Positions 1-6,882 of a DNA stretch of 15,515 bases are shown here, one piece after another. Position 1 is the stretch's first letter. Each line of letters opens with the position of its first letter. The notes beneath the pieces are model-generated. The model searched no databases. It saw nothing but the letters and a program-made list of their open reading frames with translations, and was not told where the DNA came from. The position numbers and the translations under genes were made by a program. Source of the DNA: an uncultured Clostridia bacterium (GTDB lineage: Bacteria > Bacillota > Clostridia > Oscillospirales > Oscillospiraceae); assembly GCA_945867445.1 (NCBI GenBank), contig CAMBID010000003.1:1-15515 (forward strand). Reading direction: 5' to 3'.

Positions 1-12
1 GACAGCGGCGCC

Positions 13-45
13 TTCTTGATAAAAATCAAAGATTTTTATCAAGAA
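13..45 (-). terminator. AT-rich hairpin after psuG, probable terminator
   Basis: Two perfect 15-base arms (13-27 and 31-45) separated by three bases form a stem-loop 6 bases beyond the psuG stop codon. The stem is almost all A/T, with an internal run of five T on either strand, and no separate T tract follows on the minus strand. Its position suggests the end of the psuK-psuG transcript, possibly working in both directions. The lack of a GC-rich stem makes this a weaker call than a standard intrinsic terminator. Confidence 0.45.
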
Positions 46-51
46 AGAGGA

Positions 52-969
52 TTACTTCAGCTTGCTGAGCTCGATGGCGATGCGGGCGGCGGTGCGGGCG
101 TTGTTGTAGGCCAGCTGCAGGTTGGAGGCCAGAGACACCCCCTTGGTGTAGTCCTTGATGTGGGCCAGCAGGAAGGGGGTGGTGTCCTTGCCGTGGATGC
201 CCTCGGCCTTGGCGGCCTCCAGGGCCCGGTTGATGACCTTCTCCATCTCGTCAAAGTCCAGTTCGTACTCCTTGGGGATGGGGTTGCCGATGACCACGCC
301 GCCGGCGATGCCGGCGTCCCACTTGGTGTGGAGGATGCGGGCCATCTCCTCCGCGGTGTCGATCTTCCGGTCCACCTTGCAGCCGCTGCGGCGGCAGTAG
401 AAGGCGGGGAAGTCCTCGGTGCCCATGCCCAGCACGGGCACGCCCATGGTCTCCAGATACTCCAGGGTCTTGGGGATGTCCAGCAGGCTCTTGGCGCCGG
501 CGCAGACCACGGCCACGGAGGTGTGGGCCAGCTCCTGCAGGTCGGCGGAGATGTCCATGGTGGTCTCGGCCCCGCGATGGACGCCGCCGATGCCGCCGGT
601 GGCAAAGACGCGGATGCCGGCCAGCTCCGCGATCATCATGGTGGTGGCCACGGTGGTGGCGCCGGTGAGGCCCTCAGAGAGGTAGACAGCCACGTCCCGG
701 CGGCTGACCTTGCCCACATTCTCCGCCCGGCACATGAGCTCCAGCTCCTCGCTGTTAAGGCCCACCTTCAGCTTGCCGCCGATGATGGCGGTGGTAGCGG
801 GGACGGCGCCCTCGGCGCGGATGATCTCCTCCACCTTGTGGGAGAACGCCAGATTCTCGGGGTAGGGCATGCCGTGGGAGATGATGGTGGACTCCAGGGC
901 CACCACGGGGCGGCCCTTTGCCAGGGCGGTCTGGATCTCAGGGGTGACAGAGAGATACTTGGTATTCAT
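52..969 (-). CDS. psuG: Pseudouridine-5'-phosphate glycosidase
   Basis: The enzyme reversibly splits the C-C glycosidic bond of pseudouridine 5'-phosphate into uracil and ribose 5-phosphate, the second step of cytosolic pseudouridine salvage. The 305-residue product is the usual family length. It carries the conserved LESTIISHGMPYP block (E26), the FATGGIGGVHRGAETTMDIS block (D139) and the CAGAKSLLDI block. K160 in the last block corresponds to the lysine that forms a Schiff base with the ribose in E. coli PsuG. The start at 969 is chosen because AAGGAAG lies just upstream and because the family begins here; the frame stays open 20 codons further upstream, but that part has no family resemblance. 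It lies 98 bases downstream of psuK on the same strand and almost certainly shares its transcript. Identification is secure. Confidence 0.96.
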   Translation of the reverse strand: MNTKYLSVTPEIQTALAKGRPVVALESTIISHGMPYPENLAFSHKVEEIIRAEGAVPATTAIIGGKLKVGLNSEELELMCRAENVGKVSRRDVAVYLSEGLTGATTVATTMMIAELAGIRVFATGGIGGVHRGAETTMDISADLQELAHTSVAVVCAGAKSLLDIPKTLEYLETMGVPVLGMGTEDFPAFYCRRSGCKVDRKIDTAEEMARILHTKWDAGIAGGVVIGNPIPKEYELDFDEMEKVINRALEAAKAEGIHGKDTTPFLLAHIKDYTKGVSLASNLQLAYNNARTAARIAIELSKLK

Positions 970-1039
970 CGTATACTTCCTTTCTTCCGGTATCGGAACA
1001 GTGTATGGAGCGGTGCCCCTTGTGAACATTTCCTGACTG

Positions 1040-1063
1040 CGCGCTTGACCGGGGGCAAGCGCG
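1040..1063 (-). other. Stem-loop between psuK and psuG
   Basis: CGCGCTTG (1040-1047) and CAAGCGCG (1056-1063) are perfect 8-base inverted arms around an 8-base loop, starting 5 bases after the psuK stop. No T run follows, so it is not a standard terminator. It could protect or cleave the bicistronic message or tune psuG expression relative to psuK. The structure is seen; the role is inferred. Confidence 0.4.
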
Positions 1064-1067
1064 GGGA

Positions 1068-2189
1068 TCAGAGCTTCTCGCAGCGGAGGCCGTCCCGGTC
1101 CATGATCTCCCGCACGGCCCGGGCGGAGATGCCGGGGTGGATGGTGGCCTGGTGGGAGATGGCCATCCGGGAGGCGGCGGTGGCAAAACGCAGGGCCTCC
1201 TCCACCGGGGTATCCTGGAGGTGGGCCGTCAGCAGGGCGCCCAGGAAGGCGTCTCCCGCGCCGGTGGCGTTGACGATCCGGTCCATGGGCGGGCCCCAGG
1301 CGGCGTAGGCGGGACCGCTTTTCTGGTAGCAGCGGCAGCCCCGGCGGCCAAGGCTCACCACCACCCGCTCCGCGCCCCGGTCCAAAAGGGCCTCACAGGC
1401 GGCGGAGAGGTCGCCGTCGTTTTCAATCTTGCGGCCGGCCATGATCTCAGTCTCCAGGAGGTTGGGCTTTACGGTGTGGTAGCCGTGGAGGTCGCCGGTA
1501 AACTTCCGGGCGTAAGCGGTGCTGACGGGGTCCGCGAAGATCGGGATGTCCTCCCCATAGCTCTCCCGGACGTAGTCCAGGACCTCCTGGGGAAGGCCGC
1601 CGTCCATGACGATGGCAGCCGCGCCCCGGAGGAGGGAATGCTGCTTTCTGAGGAAGTCCACGCTGAGCTTCTGCAGTACCCGCATGTCCGACATGGCGAG
1701 AGCCATCTCGCCGTTGGAATCGTGCAGGGAGAGGTACGTGGAGGAGCTCTCCCCCTCCAGGATCAGGAAGTGGGAGACGTCGATGCCGGCGGCCACGCAC
1801 TCCCGGCGGATCTTCTCACCGTAGATATCGTCCCCAGTGACGGAGATCAGCTTGACGCCGGCTCCCAGGCGGGAGGCGTTCTCGCAGATATTGTGGGTGA
1901 CGCCGCCCACGGACATGCTGATGAAGCCGGGGTTGGAGTCCTCCATCACGAGCTTCTCCCGGCTGCGGCCCATAAGGTCGATGTTCACCGCGCCGATGCC
2001 CACCACGTAGCGCTCCGGCTCCTGGGAAAGGACGTAGCCCTTGCCCAGGATGTAGCCCTTTTTGGCAAGGTTTGAGATGTGGACCGCCACGGAGGAGCGG
2101 GTGATGCCCGCCTTCTCCGCCAGCTCCTGCTGGGAGATGCGGGGGTTTTCCCGGATCCAGTCCAGGATCTGCTGTTCCCGCTGGGTCAT
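1068..2189 (-). CDS. psuK: Pseudouridine kinase (PfkB family) with N-terminal winged helix
   Basis: A ribokinase/PfkB-family sugar kinase expected to phosphorylate pseudouridine at the 5' position with ATP, feeding PsuG next door. Of 373 residues, about 1-55 form a winged helix-turn-helix (SQQELAEKAGITRSSVAVHI, then a KKGYILGKGY wing). From about residue 60 the kinase domain begins (VGIGAVNIDLMG, then SVGGVTHNICENASRLG). The PfkB signature NATGAGDAFLGALL contains the catalytic aspartate D313. Kinases of this fused layout are common beside psuG in Firmicutes, and the helix domain may let the enzyme regulate its own operon. The start follows GGGAGG at a 7-base spacing, and a perfect consensus promoter lies upstream. 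Another nucleoside specificity is possible from the kinase alone, but the psuG neighbour makes pseudouridine by far the likeliest substrate. Confidence 0.92.
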   Translation of the reverse strand: MTQREQQILDWIRENPRISQQELAEKAGITRSSVAVHISNLAKKGYILGKGYVLSQEPERYVVGIGAVNIDLMGRSREKLVMEDSNPGFISMSVGGVTHNICENASRLGAGVKLISVTGDDIYGEKIRRECVAAGIDVSHFLILEGESSSTYLSLHDSNGEMALAMSDMRVLQKLSVDFLRKQHSLLRGAAAIVMDGGLPQEVLDYVRESYGEDIPIFADPVSTAYARKFTGDLHGYHTVKPNLLETEIMAGRKIENDGDLSAACEALLDRGAERVVVSLGRRGCRCYQKSGPAYAAWGPPMDRIVNATGAGDAFLGALLTAHLQDTPVEEALRFATAASRMAISHQATIHPGISARAVREIMDRDGLRCEKL

Positions 2190-2256
2190 TTCCGGACCTC
2201 CCTTTTCAAAAAACTAAGCAAATGTTTAACGGTAATCCAACGCTTATCCATGGCCT

Positions 2257-2284
2257 ATTATAGCCGGAAACGTCCGGTTGTCAA
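2257..2284 (-). promoter_or_regulatory. Housekeeping-sigma promoter of psuK-psuG
   Basis: On the minus strand TTGACA (2279-2284) and TATAAT (2257-2262) are both perfect consensus hexamers, separated by 16 bases. Transcription would start near 2250, leaving a leader of about 60 bases before the psuK start at 2189. The leader contains no evident terminator. The kinase's own winged-helix domain is a candidate regulator of this promoter, but no clear operator could be picked out. Confidence 0.75.
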
Positions 2285-2289
2285 GGGGG

Positions 2290-2604
2290 AAAAGGGAGGG
2301 AGCGCGGGTCCGGGCAAGATTCCCAGATTCGGTAAAACCTTAACTGCTTATCGGCTGAACTCAGCAAGCCACAACAACTTGATGATATTGTCCATATTCC
2401 CGGGCAGGCGGTATGATACTGCTTCCGTTTCAACCGCCGCATGACTGGCAATCAGGTCTTCCTTCGCTTAACCAGAGCTGTTGCTGCATCTTGTGGTGTG
2501 CCGAGTTAAACCGATAAACATTAAAATTTTTATTTGTTCCGCACAAAAACTTCCTGATAAGAGTTGGTTTTTAGACGAAAAAATCAATGGGAAACGAATT
2601 TTTG
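2290..2604. other. Gene-free, AT-richer stretch between psuK promoter and transposase remnant
   Basis: About 315 bases with no convincing gene. Composition drops from the very GC-rich neighbours to mixed and then AT-rich sequence. Short open stretches exist on the minus strand (for example about 39 codons around 2340-2470) but lack a start with a ribosome binding site, and they have stop codons on either side. Its position beside a damaged transposase suggests degraded mobile-element or foreign DNA; this is inference. Confidence 0.5.
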
Positions 2605-2634
2605 TTGACAGCCTCCCATTTTCTTTGCTATAAT
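2605..2634 (+). promoter_or_regulatory. Consensus promoter reading into the transposase remnant
   Basis: TTGACA (2605-2610) and TATAAT (2629-2634) are perfect hexamers with an 18-base spacer, pointing toward the transposase frame. The -35 sits in TTTTTGTTGACAGCC, which resembles the outward-facing end of many Firmicute insertion sequences. The promoter may therefore be the element's own or a hybrid made by an old insertion. Whether it is active is unknown. Confidence 0.6.
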
Positions 2635-2661
2635 AATATATCTTGAACAATAGAAAAAGCC

Positions 2662-3501
2662 TTGCGCTTCAAGACAAAGAGGCCCATTTGTGGTACAATA
2701 GGTGCAGGGAAAACAACAAAAATCAGGGAAAACCCTTGCCCCTGGAGGACAGCTCTGTATCGTTGCAGCAATGGTCAGATCAGCCTGGCAGATTTTAAAC
2801 AGCCGGTTGGCATGAATCTGAAGGAAAGCAACCGTTGGGAAAAGAAAGCCCAGACGATTCCTTGGCCGGAGATTGAGAAGCGGTACGCCGCGCTGTTTCC
2901 CAACCGCAAAGGCAATGTGGCCAAGCCGCTGCGTTTAGCGTTGGGAGCCTGCATCATCCAGGCGGAGTATGGTTTCGCAGATGAAGAAACCGCCTTTATG
3001 ATCCAGGAGAACCCGTATCTGCAGTACTTCTGTGGGTACCCCGGCTATGATGACGAAACGCTGCCCTTTGCCCCATCCCTGATGGTGTATTTCCGCAAGC
3101 GGCTGACGCCGGAAGTTCTGGGGGAGATCAATGAGATGATTGTACGGGACGCAGCGGACAAGATCTACCGAAACCGTGAGAATCTCAACGATTGCAAGGA
3201 GCACGGAATCCGGCTCTCCGGTCCGGCACTGGGACGTCCCAGGAAGGGCGAGACCAGAGACAAGGCTCAGGATTCCCGGGATGAGTGCGAGCGGGTAGAA
3301 GTGGAGCGCCGGTTCCGTCTGGCGAAGCGCAAATGCGGCATGGGACTGGTCACCGCAAAGCTGAAGGAGACTGCCGCCCATGTGATTGCCATGTCTGTTC
3401 TGGTGCTGAATCTCCGCAAGATTCCGTGCGCCATTTGGCAACTACTTGTGTTTTTGCGGGCAATTCTCTCGCCCAAGGAAAAATGGGCCATTGTTCAGTA
3501 G
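2662..3501 (+). pseudogene. IS1182-like (IS5 superfamily) transposase with an internal deletion
   Basis: The product (279 residues from a TTG at 2662) matches the two ends of a transposase that is normally about 450-500 residues. The N-terminal half has the DUF772-like block (QISLADFKQPVGMNL, KPLRLALGACIIQAEYG, NPYLQYFCGYPGYDDE, FRKRLTPEVLGEINEMI). It jumps around residues 157-170 (about 3130-3170) straight to the C-terminal block (IYRNRENL, KEHGIRLSGPALGRPRKGE, RVEVERRFRLAKRKCGMGL, VLVLNLRKI). The missing centre would hold at least two acidic catalytic residues of the DDE site, so it should be inactive. The deletion is in frame and the C terminus looks intact. The start is doubtful: no ribosome binding site precedes the TTG, and the first 30 or so residues are not typical. 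A frameshift near 2715 or an internal start at ATG 2812 are alternatives. Terminal inverted repeats could not be identified with confidence. Confidence 0.85.
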
Positions 3502-3591
3502 TCATCATAATAAAAAGAAACGGCCCCGGCGGCGCGAGGGAGGATCCCGCTGCCCGCGGTGAATCAGGGATCGGATGAAAGGGGGATCTCC

Positions 3592-4527
3592 GTGAATTTT
3601 CGGCAGCTGGAATATGTGGTAGAGGTCAACCGCTGCGGCTCCATCAACCGGGCGGCTCAGGCGCTGTTCATCTCCCAGCCCGCCCTGAGCTCCGCCATCC
3701 GGGAGCTGGAGAGCGAGTTGGGCTTCCCCGTCTTCGTGCGGAGCTCCAAGGGTATCGTCTGCACGGCGGAGGGCAAGCGCTTCCTGGCCTCGGCCCAGCA
3801 GATACTGCGGCAGGTCAACGAGATGCGCAGCGGCCGCTCCGGCGCGGCGGAGGAGCTGCCCGCCATCCTGCGGGTGTCCAGCGGGCGGTACTCCATCCTC
3901 TCCAAGGCCGTGATCCGCTTCTACCAGCAGGAATTTGAGGGGGCGGAGAAGTTCTCCCTCTACGTCAACGAGAGCGGCAACGCCGACGTGGTGCAGGACG
4001 TCTTCAACCGGCGGGCGGACCTTGGCATCATCCACGTGCGGAACATCTATGAGGATTCCTGGCGCAAGAGCCTGGAATCTCGGGGGCTGGAGCACAAGCT
4101 GCTCTTCACCGCCCGGTCCTGCGTCACCTTCCGCAGCGACCATCCCCTGGCCCGGAAGCGGGATCTCACGGTGGAGGACCTCTATGACTATCCCCAGATC
4201 CGGACCACCAGCAAGATGGCGGAGTATTGCAACTATGACGCGACGCTGCCCTTCGACGTTTACGGCAGCGTGGAGAAGAACATCTTCACCAACAACCGAT
4301 GTACCCTCTACGACATGCTGGCCGCCACGGACGCGGTGTTTCTCGGCATCAAGAGCCAGTATGTCACGGAGTTCCACCCGGGGCTGGAGACCCGGCCCCT
4401 CCCCGGCGACGACCGGGAGTGGAGCGTTTACTATGTCAAGCTGAAGAGCAATCCCCTGCAGCCCTACGCCCAGCGCTTTCTGCAAATCCTGAAGGAGCTG
4501 GCGCAGGCGGAAAACTCCAACGAGTGA
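3592..4527 (+). CDS. LysR-family transcriptional regulator
   Basis: A DNA-binding regulator of 311 residues. The N-terminal LysR winged helix covers about residues 2-60, with the core helix pair in SINRAAQALFISQPALSSAI followed by RELESELGFPVFVRSSKG. The remainder is a periplasmic-binding-protein-like effector domain (about 88-300), which would sense a small molecule. The GTG at 3592 is preferred because AAAGGGGGA lies 5 bases upstream and because LysR proteins typically start MNFRQLEYVV; a GTG 11 codons earlier lacks support. The gene points the same way as the twelve-gene operon that begins 277 bases downstream and is closed by its own terminator. It is the obvious candidate regulator of that operon, although classic LysR genes are more often divergent from their target. 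The effector cannot be read from sequence; an amino acid or 2-oxoacid from the operon's substrate route would fit. Confidence 0.93.
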   Translation: MNFRQLEYVVEVNRCGSINRAAQALFISQPALSSAIRELESELGFPVFVRSSKGIVCTAEGKRFLASAQQILRQVNEMRSGRSGAAEELPAILRVSSGRYSILSKAVIRFYQQEFEGAEKFSLYVNESGNADVVQDVFNRRADLGIIHVRNIYEDSWRKSLESRGLEHKLLFTARSCVTFRSDHPLARKRDLTVEDLYDYPQIRTTSKMAEYCNYDATLPFDVYGSVEKNIFTNNRCTLYDMLAATDAVFLGIKSQYVTEFHPGLETRPLPGDDREWSVYYVKLKSNPLQPYAQRFLQILKELAQAENSNE

Positions 4528-4531
4528 GCAG

Positions 4532-4560
4532 AGCGGGCACCCGGATCGGGCGCCCGCTTT
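4532..4560 (+). terminator. Intrinsic terminator after the LysR gene
   Basis: AGCGGGC (4532-4538) pairs with GCCCGCT (4552-4558). After one mismatch, CCCG (4540-4543) pairs with CGGG (4547-4550) around a GAT loop. A short run of T follows, starting inside the arm. The hairpin sits 5 bases after the regulator's stop codon. It separates transcription of the regulator from the downstream operon, so the operon needs its own promoter. Confidence 0.7.
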
Positions 4561-4584
4561 CCGTATCCTCCCCGGCGGTCCAGG

Positions 4585-4605
4585 CTATAACCCCCGGACT
4601 ATAAC
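4585..4605 (+). promoter_or_regulatory. Direct repeat CTATAAC, possible regulator site
   Basis: CTATAAC occurs twice with a 14-base period (4585-4591 and 4599-4605), in the gap between the LysR gene and the operon. LysR proteins bind multiple sites upstream of their targets, so this could be a distal recognition site. It is short enough to be chance. Confidence 0.25.
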
Positions 4606-4690
4606 GGCAGTAAAAAACCGAGATTACACAAGAAAAAGCAGCTATGATACACTAAAACCGACAAAAAGAGCGGGGGTTCCATCGTTTTTC

Positions 4691-4705
4691 CCGTCAGAAT
4701 GACGG
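4691..4705 (+). promoter_or_regulatory. Perfect palindrome, candidate operator of the catabolic operon
   Basis: CCGTCA and TGACGG are perfect 6-base arms around GAA (4691-4705). The site ends one base before a candidate -35 hexamer (TTGCAC, 4707-4712) and about 100 bases upstream of the first operon gene. A dyad of this size touching a -35 element is the usual place for an activator or repressor of the operon. It does not fit a symmetric T-N11-A LysR box, so a different regulator is possible. Confidence 0.4.
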
Positions 4706-4706
4706 A

Positions 4707-4735
4707 TTGCACAAAAAGTACGTGTTATTTTTAAC
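4707..4735 (+). promoter_or_regulatory. Weak candidate promoter for the catabolic operon
   Basis: TTGCAC (4707-4712) and TTTAAC (4730-4735) are separated by 17 bases. Each matches the housekeeping consensus only partly, as expected of a promoter that needs an activator. A second AT-rich candidate, TATGAT at 4643-4648, lacks a good -35. The true start site cannot be decided by eye. Confidence 0.3.
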
Positions 4736-4804
4736 AAAGCATACAAAAGATAGGGCCGGACACGGCGCAGTCGCCCCCGTCCCCAGTCAAAAGGAGGATT
4801 TCTT

Positions 4805-5653
4805 GTGAAGAAAATGCCTGTGCTCCTGACTTTCGACATTGACGGCGAGACCCTTTGGCGCTGTCGGGACCCCAAGAACGCGGAGCGGCCCGTGATCCTC
4901 TCTCAGGGACAGTACGGCCCCGAGACGGCCATGCCCCGCATCCTGAAGCTGCTGCGCCGCCACGGCGTCCACGCCACCTTCTTCATCCCCGGCTTCACCG
5001 CGGAGGAGTATCCCGACATGGTCCGCGAGATCGCCGCCGAGGGCCACGACATCGGCAACCATAGCTGGAGCCACACCTATCCCGACAACATGGACGGCCG
5101 AGGGCAGGAGGAGCGGGAGTACCACGACTGCAGCGACATCCTGGAGAAGCTCACCGGCCGGCGGCCCAAGGGCTACCGCTCCCCCGCCTGGGAGTTCAGC
5201 CCCTACAGCATCGACATCCTGGAGAAGATGGGCGACATCGAGTACTCCAGCAACATGATGAACACCGAGGAGATCCGCTACCTCACCGTCAATGGCCGGA
5301 AGTCCAAGCTGGTGGAGCTGCCCATCCACTGGGTGCTGGATGACGCCGCCTTCTGGCTCTACAGCGTCCGGACCCCCGGCAAGTGCATGCAGCCCCTGGC
5401 CGCCGTGGCCGAGTACTGGCGGGAGGAGTTCGACGCAATCCTGGAGGAGTTCCAGGAGCAGGTGGAGGAGAAGGGCGATTCCGATATCTGCTTCGTCCTC
5501 ACCTGCCATCCCCAGATCATCGGCCGTCCCGCCAAGGTGAAGCTGCTGGACCGCTTTGTCCAGCACATGCAGGATACCGGCGCCGTGGAGTTCCTCACCG
5601 GCACCGAGGCCGCGGACCGTTTCCGGGCCACGCATCCCTTCGAGGAGAACTGA
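4805..5653 (+). CDS. NodB/CE4-family hydrolase (polysaccharide deacetylase-like, cyclic-imide-hydrolase type)
   Basis: A 282-residue NodB-fold metal-dependent hydrolase. It shows TFDIDGE (D11 as likely base, D13 as metal ligand), the metal site NHSWSH (H86, H90), and YRSPAWEF (R125) as the third motif. The protein has no signal peptide or membrane segment, so it should act in the cytoplasm and not on the cell wall. The SPAWEFS block, the QYGPETAMPRIL segment and the overall size resemble the branch that holds H. pylori HP0310 and bacterial cyclic-imide hydrolases more than true chitin or peptidoglycan deacetylases. The GTG start is supported by AAGGAGG at 7-base spacing. It is the first gene of the operon, 25 bases before the aminotransferase. 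I infer it opens a cyclic amide/imide or removes an acyl group from an amino acid derivative. The substrate is not known. Confidence 0.88.
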   Translation: MKKMPVLLTFDIDGETLWRCRDPKNAERPVILSQGQYGPETAMPRILKLLRRHGVHATFFIPGFTAEEYPDMVREIAAEGHDIGNHSWSHTYPDNMDGRGQEEREYHDCSDILEKLTGRRPKGYRSPAWEFSPYSIDILEKMGDIEYSSNMMNTEEIRYLTVNGRKSKLVELPIHWVLDDAAFWLYSVRTPGKCMQPLAAVAEYWREEFDAILEEFQEQVEEKGDSDICFVLTCHPQIIGRPAKVKLLDRFVQHMQDTGAVEFLTGTEAADRFRATHPFEEN

Positions 5654-5678
5654 CCGACGACAAAAAAAGGAGAACGGC

Positions 5679-6854
5679 ATGAGTAAATACAACTTCATTT
5701 CTGAGCTCTGCGGCAACTACCCTGTCTCCGGCATCCGGGCCATGTTCGACCTGGCGGCGGGCTATCCCGGCGCCATCAACCTCTGCAACGGCGAGCCCAA
5801 CTTCGAGACCCCCAAGCACATCGTGGAAAGCGCCGTCACTGCCCTGCGGGAGGGGCGCACCAAGTACGGCACGGAACCGGGCCTGCCCGCCATGCGCCAG
5901 GCCGTGGCCAACAAGTACATCGCCCAGTTCGGCCGGGAGTACGACATCGACAACGTGATGGTGACCCTGGGCGGCGTGGAGGGCATCTTCATGAGCCTCT
6001 CCGCCATCCTGAACCCCGGCGACGAGGTCATCATCCCCGACCCCGCCTACACCTGCTACGAGGGCCAGGTGCTGCTGCTGGGCGGCAAGCCCGTCCGGGT
6101 CCCCCTCTATGAGGAGCACGGCTTCCGGCTGCAGCCGGAGGACCTGGAGGCGGCCATCACCCCCAGGACCAAGGCCCTAATCGTCACCTATCCCAGCAAT
6201 CCCCTGGGCGCCGTGCTGGACCGGGCCGACGGCGAGGCCCTGGCCAAGGTCATCGCCCGGCATCCCATCATGGTGATCTCCGACGAGGTCTATGAGAAGA
6301 TCCTCTTCGACGGGCGGGAGCACTTCAGCCTGGCCCAGATCGAGAGCATCAAGGACCAGGTGCTGGTGGTGAACAGCCTCTCCAAGACCTACGCCATGAC
6401 GGGCTGGCGCCTGGGCTATGTGGTGGGTACCGACAAGGACCTGATGCGCCACATGTTCAAGATGCAGCAGGCGGTGGTCTCCTGCCTGCCCATCTTCACG
6501 ATGCAGGCGGGCGCCGACGCCATCAGCGGACCCCAGGACTGCGTGGAGGAAATGCGCCGGCACTACGAGCGGCGGCGGAACCTCCTGGTGGACGGCCTCA
6601 AGGACATCCCCGGGATGAAGCCCTTCAAGACGGAAGGCTCCTTCTGCACCTTCATCAACATCAAGGATTTCGGCGTCTCCTCCTGGGAGCTCTCCAAGGA
6701 GCTTCTGGTGAACGCCGGGGTCATGACCATCGCCGGCAGCGCCTTCGGCAAGATGGGGGAGGGGTACCTGCGCATCTGCTTCGCCAACTCCGACGAGAAC
6801 ATCCTGGAAGGCGTCCGGCGCATCCGGGAGTATATCCAGCGCCGCGACGGCTGA
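5679..6854 (+). CDS. Class I/II pyridoxal-phosphate aminotransferase
   Basis: A fold-type I aminotransferase of 391 residues in the aspartate/aromatic aminotransferase group. It would move the amino group of an amino acid to an acceptor such as 2-oxoglutarate, giving the 2-oxoacid needed by the oxidoreductase encoded downstream. Visible features are an N-terminal GEPNFETP, the YPSNPLG segment (usually NPxNPTG), ISDEVYE with D202 contacting the cofactor ring nitrogen and Y205, SLSKTYAMTGWRLGYV with the Schiff-base lysine K236, and the carboxylate-binding R365 in YLRICFA. The ATG follows AAAAAAAGGAGAACGGC. Spacing is 25 bases from the gene before and 28 to the gene after. Substrate preference cannot be fixed from sequence; branched-chain, aromatic or alanine-type substrates are all possible. 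Confidence 0.94.
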   Translation: MSKYNFISELCGNYPVSGIRAMFDLAAGYPGAINLCNGEPNFETPKHIVESAVTALREGRTKYGTEPGLPAMRQAVANKYIAQFGREYDIDNVMVTLGGVEGIFMSLSAILNPGDEVIIPDPAYTCYEGQVLLLGGKPVRVPLYEEHGFRLQPEDLEAAITPRTKALIVTYPSNPLGAVLDRADGEALAKVIARHPIMVISDEVYEKILFDGREHFSLAQIESIKDQVLVVNSLSKTYAMTGWRLGYVVGTDKDLMRHMFKMQQAVVSCLPIFTMQAGADAISGPQDCVEEMRRHYERRRNLLVDGLKDIPGMKPFKTEGSFCTFINIKDFGVSSWELSKELLVNAGVMTIAGSAFGKMGEGYLRICFANSDENILEGVRRIREYIQRRDG

Positions 6855-6882
6855 GAAACGACTGAGAAAGGAGCGGAACCAC

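Noticed and set aside
16..1308. A plus-strand open frame across psuG and the end of psuK
   Set aside because: It starts within the AT-rich hairpin, has no ribosome binding site and no domain, and runs opposite a well-supported psuG.
2340..2470. A minus-strand stretch of about 39 codons between stop codons
   Set aside because: No start codon with a ribosome binding site near its beginning and no recognisable similarity; too little to call a gene or a named pseudogene.
2692..2721. A Walker A-like GTIGAGKT in the first residues of the transposase frame
   Set aside because: It lies upstream of the conserved transposase start region, in sequence probably not translated in the parent element; no Walker B or NTPase fold follows.
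2644..3497. TGAACAAT and its inverted copy on either side of the transposase as terminal repeats
   Set aside because: Only eight bases match, and the right copy lies inside the coding region before the stop codon, so it cannot mark the element's end.
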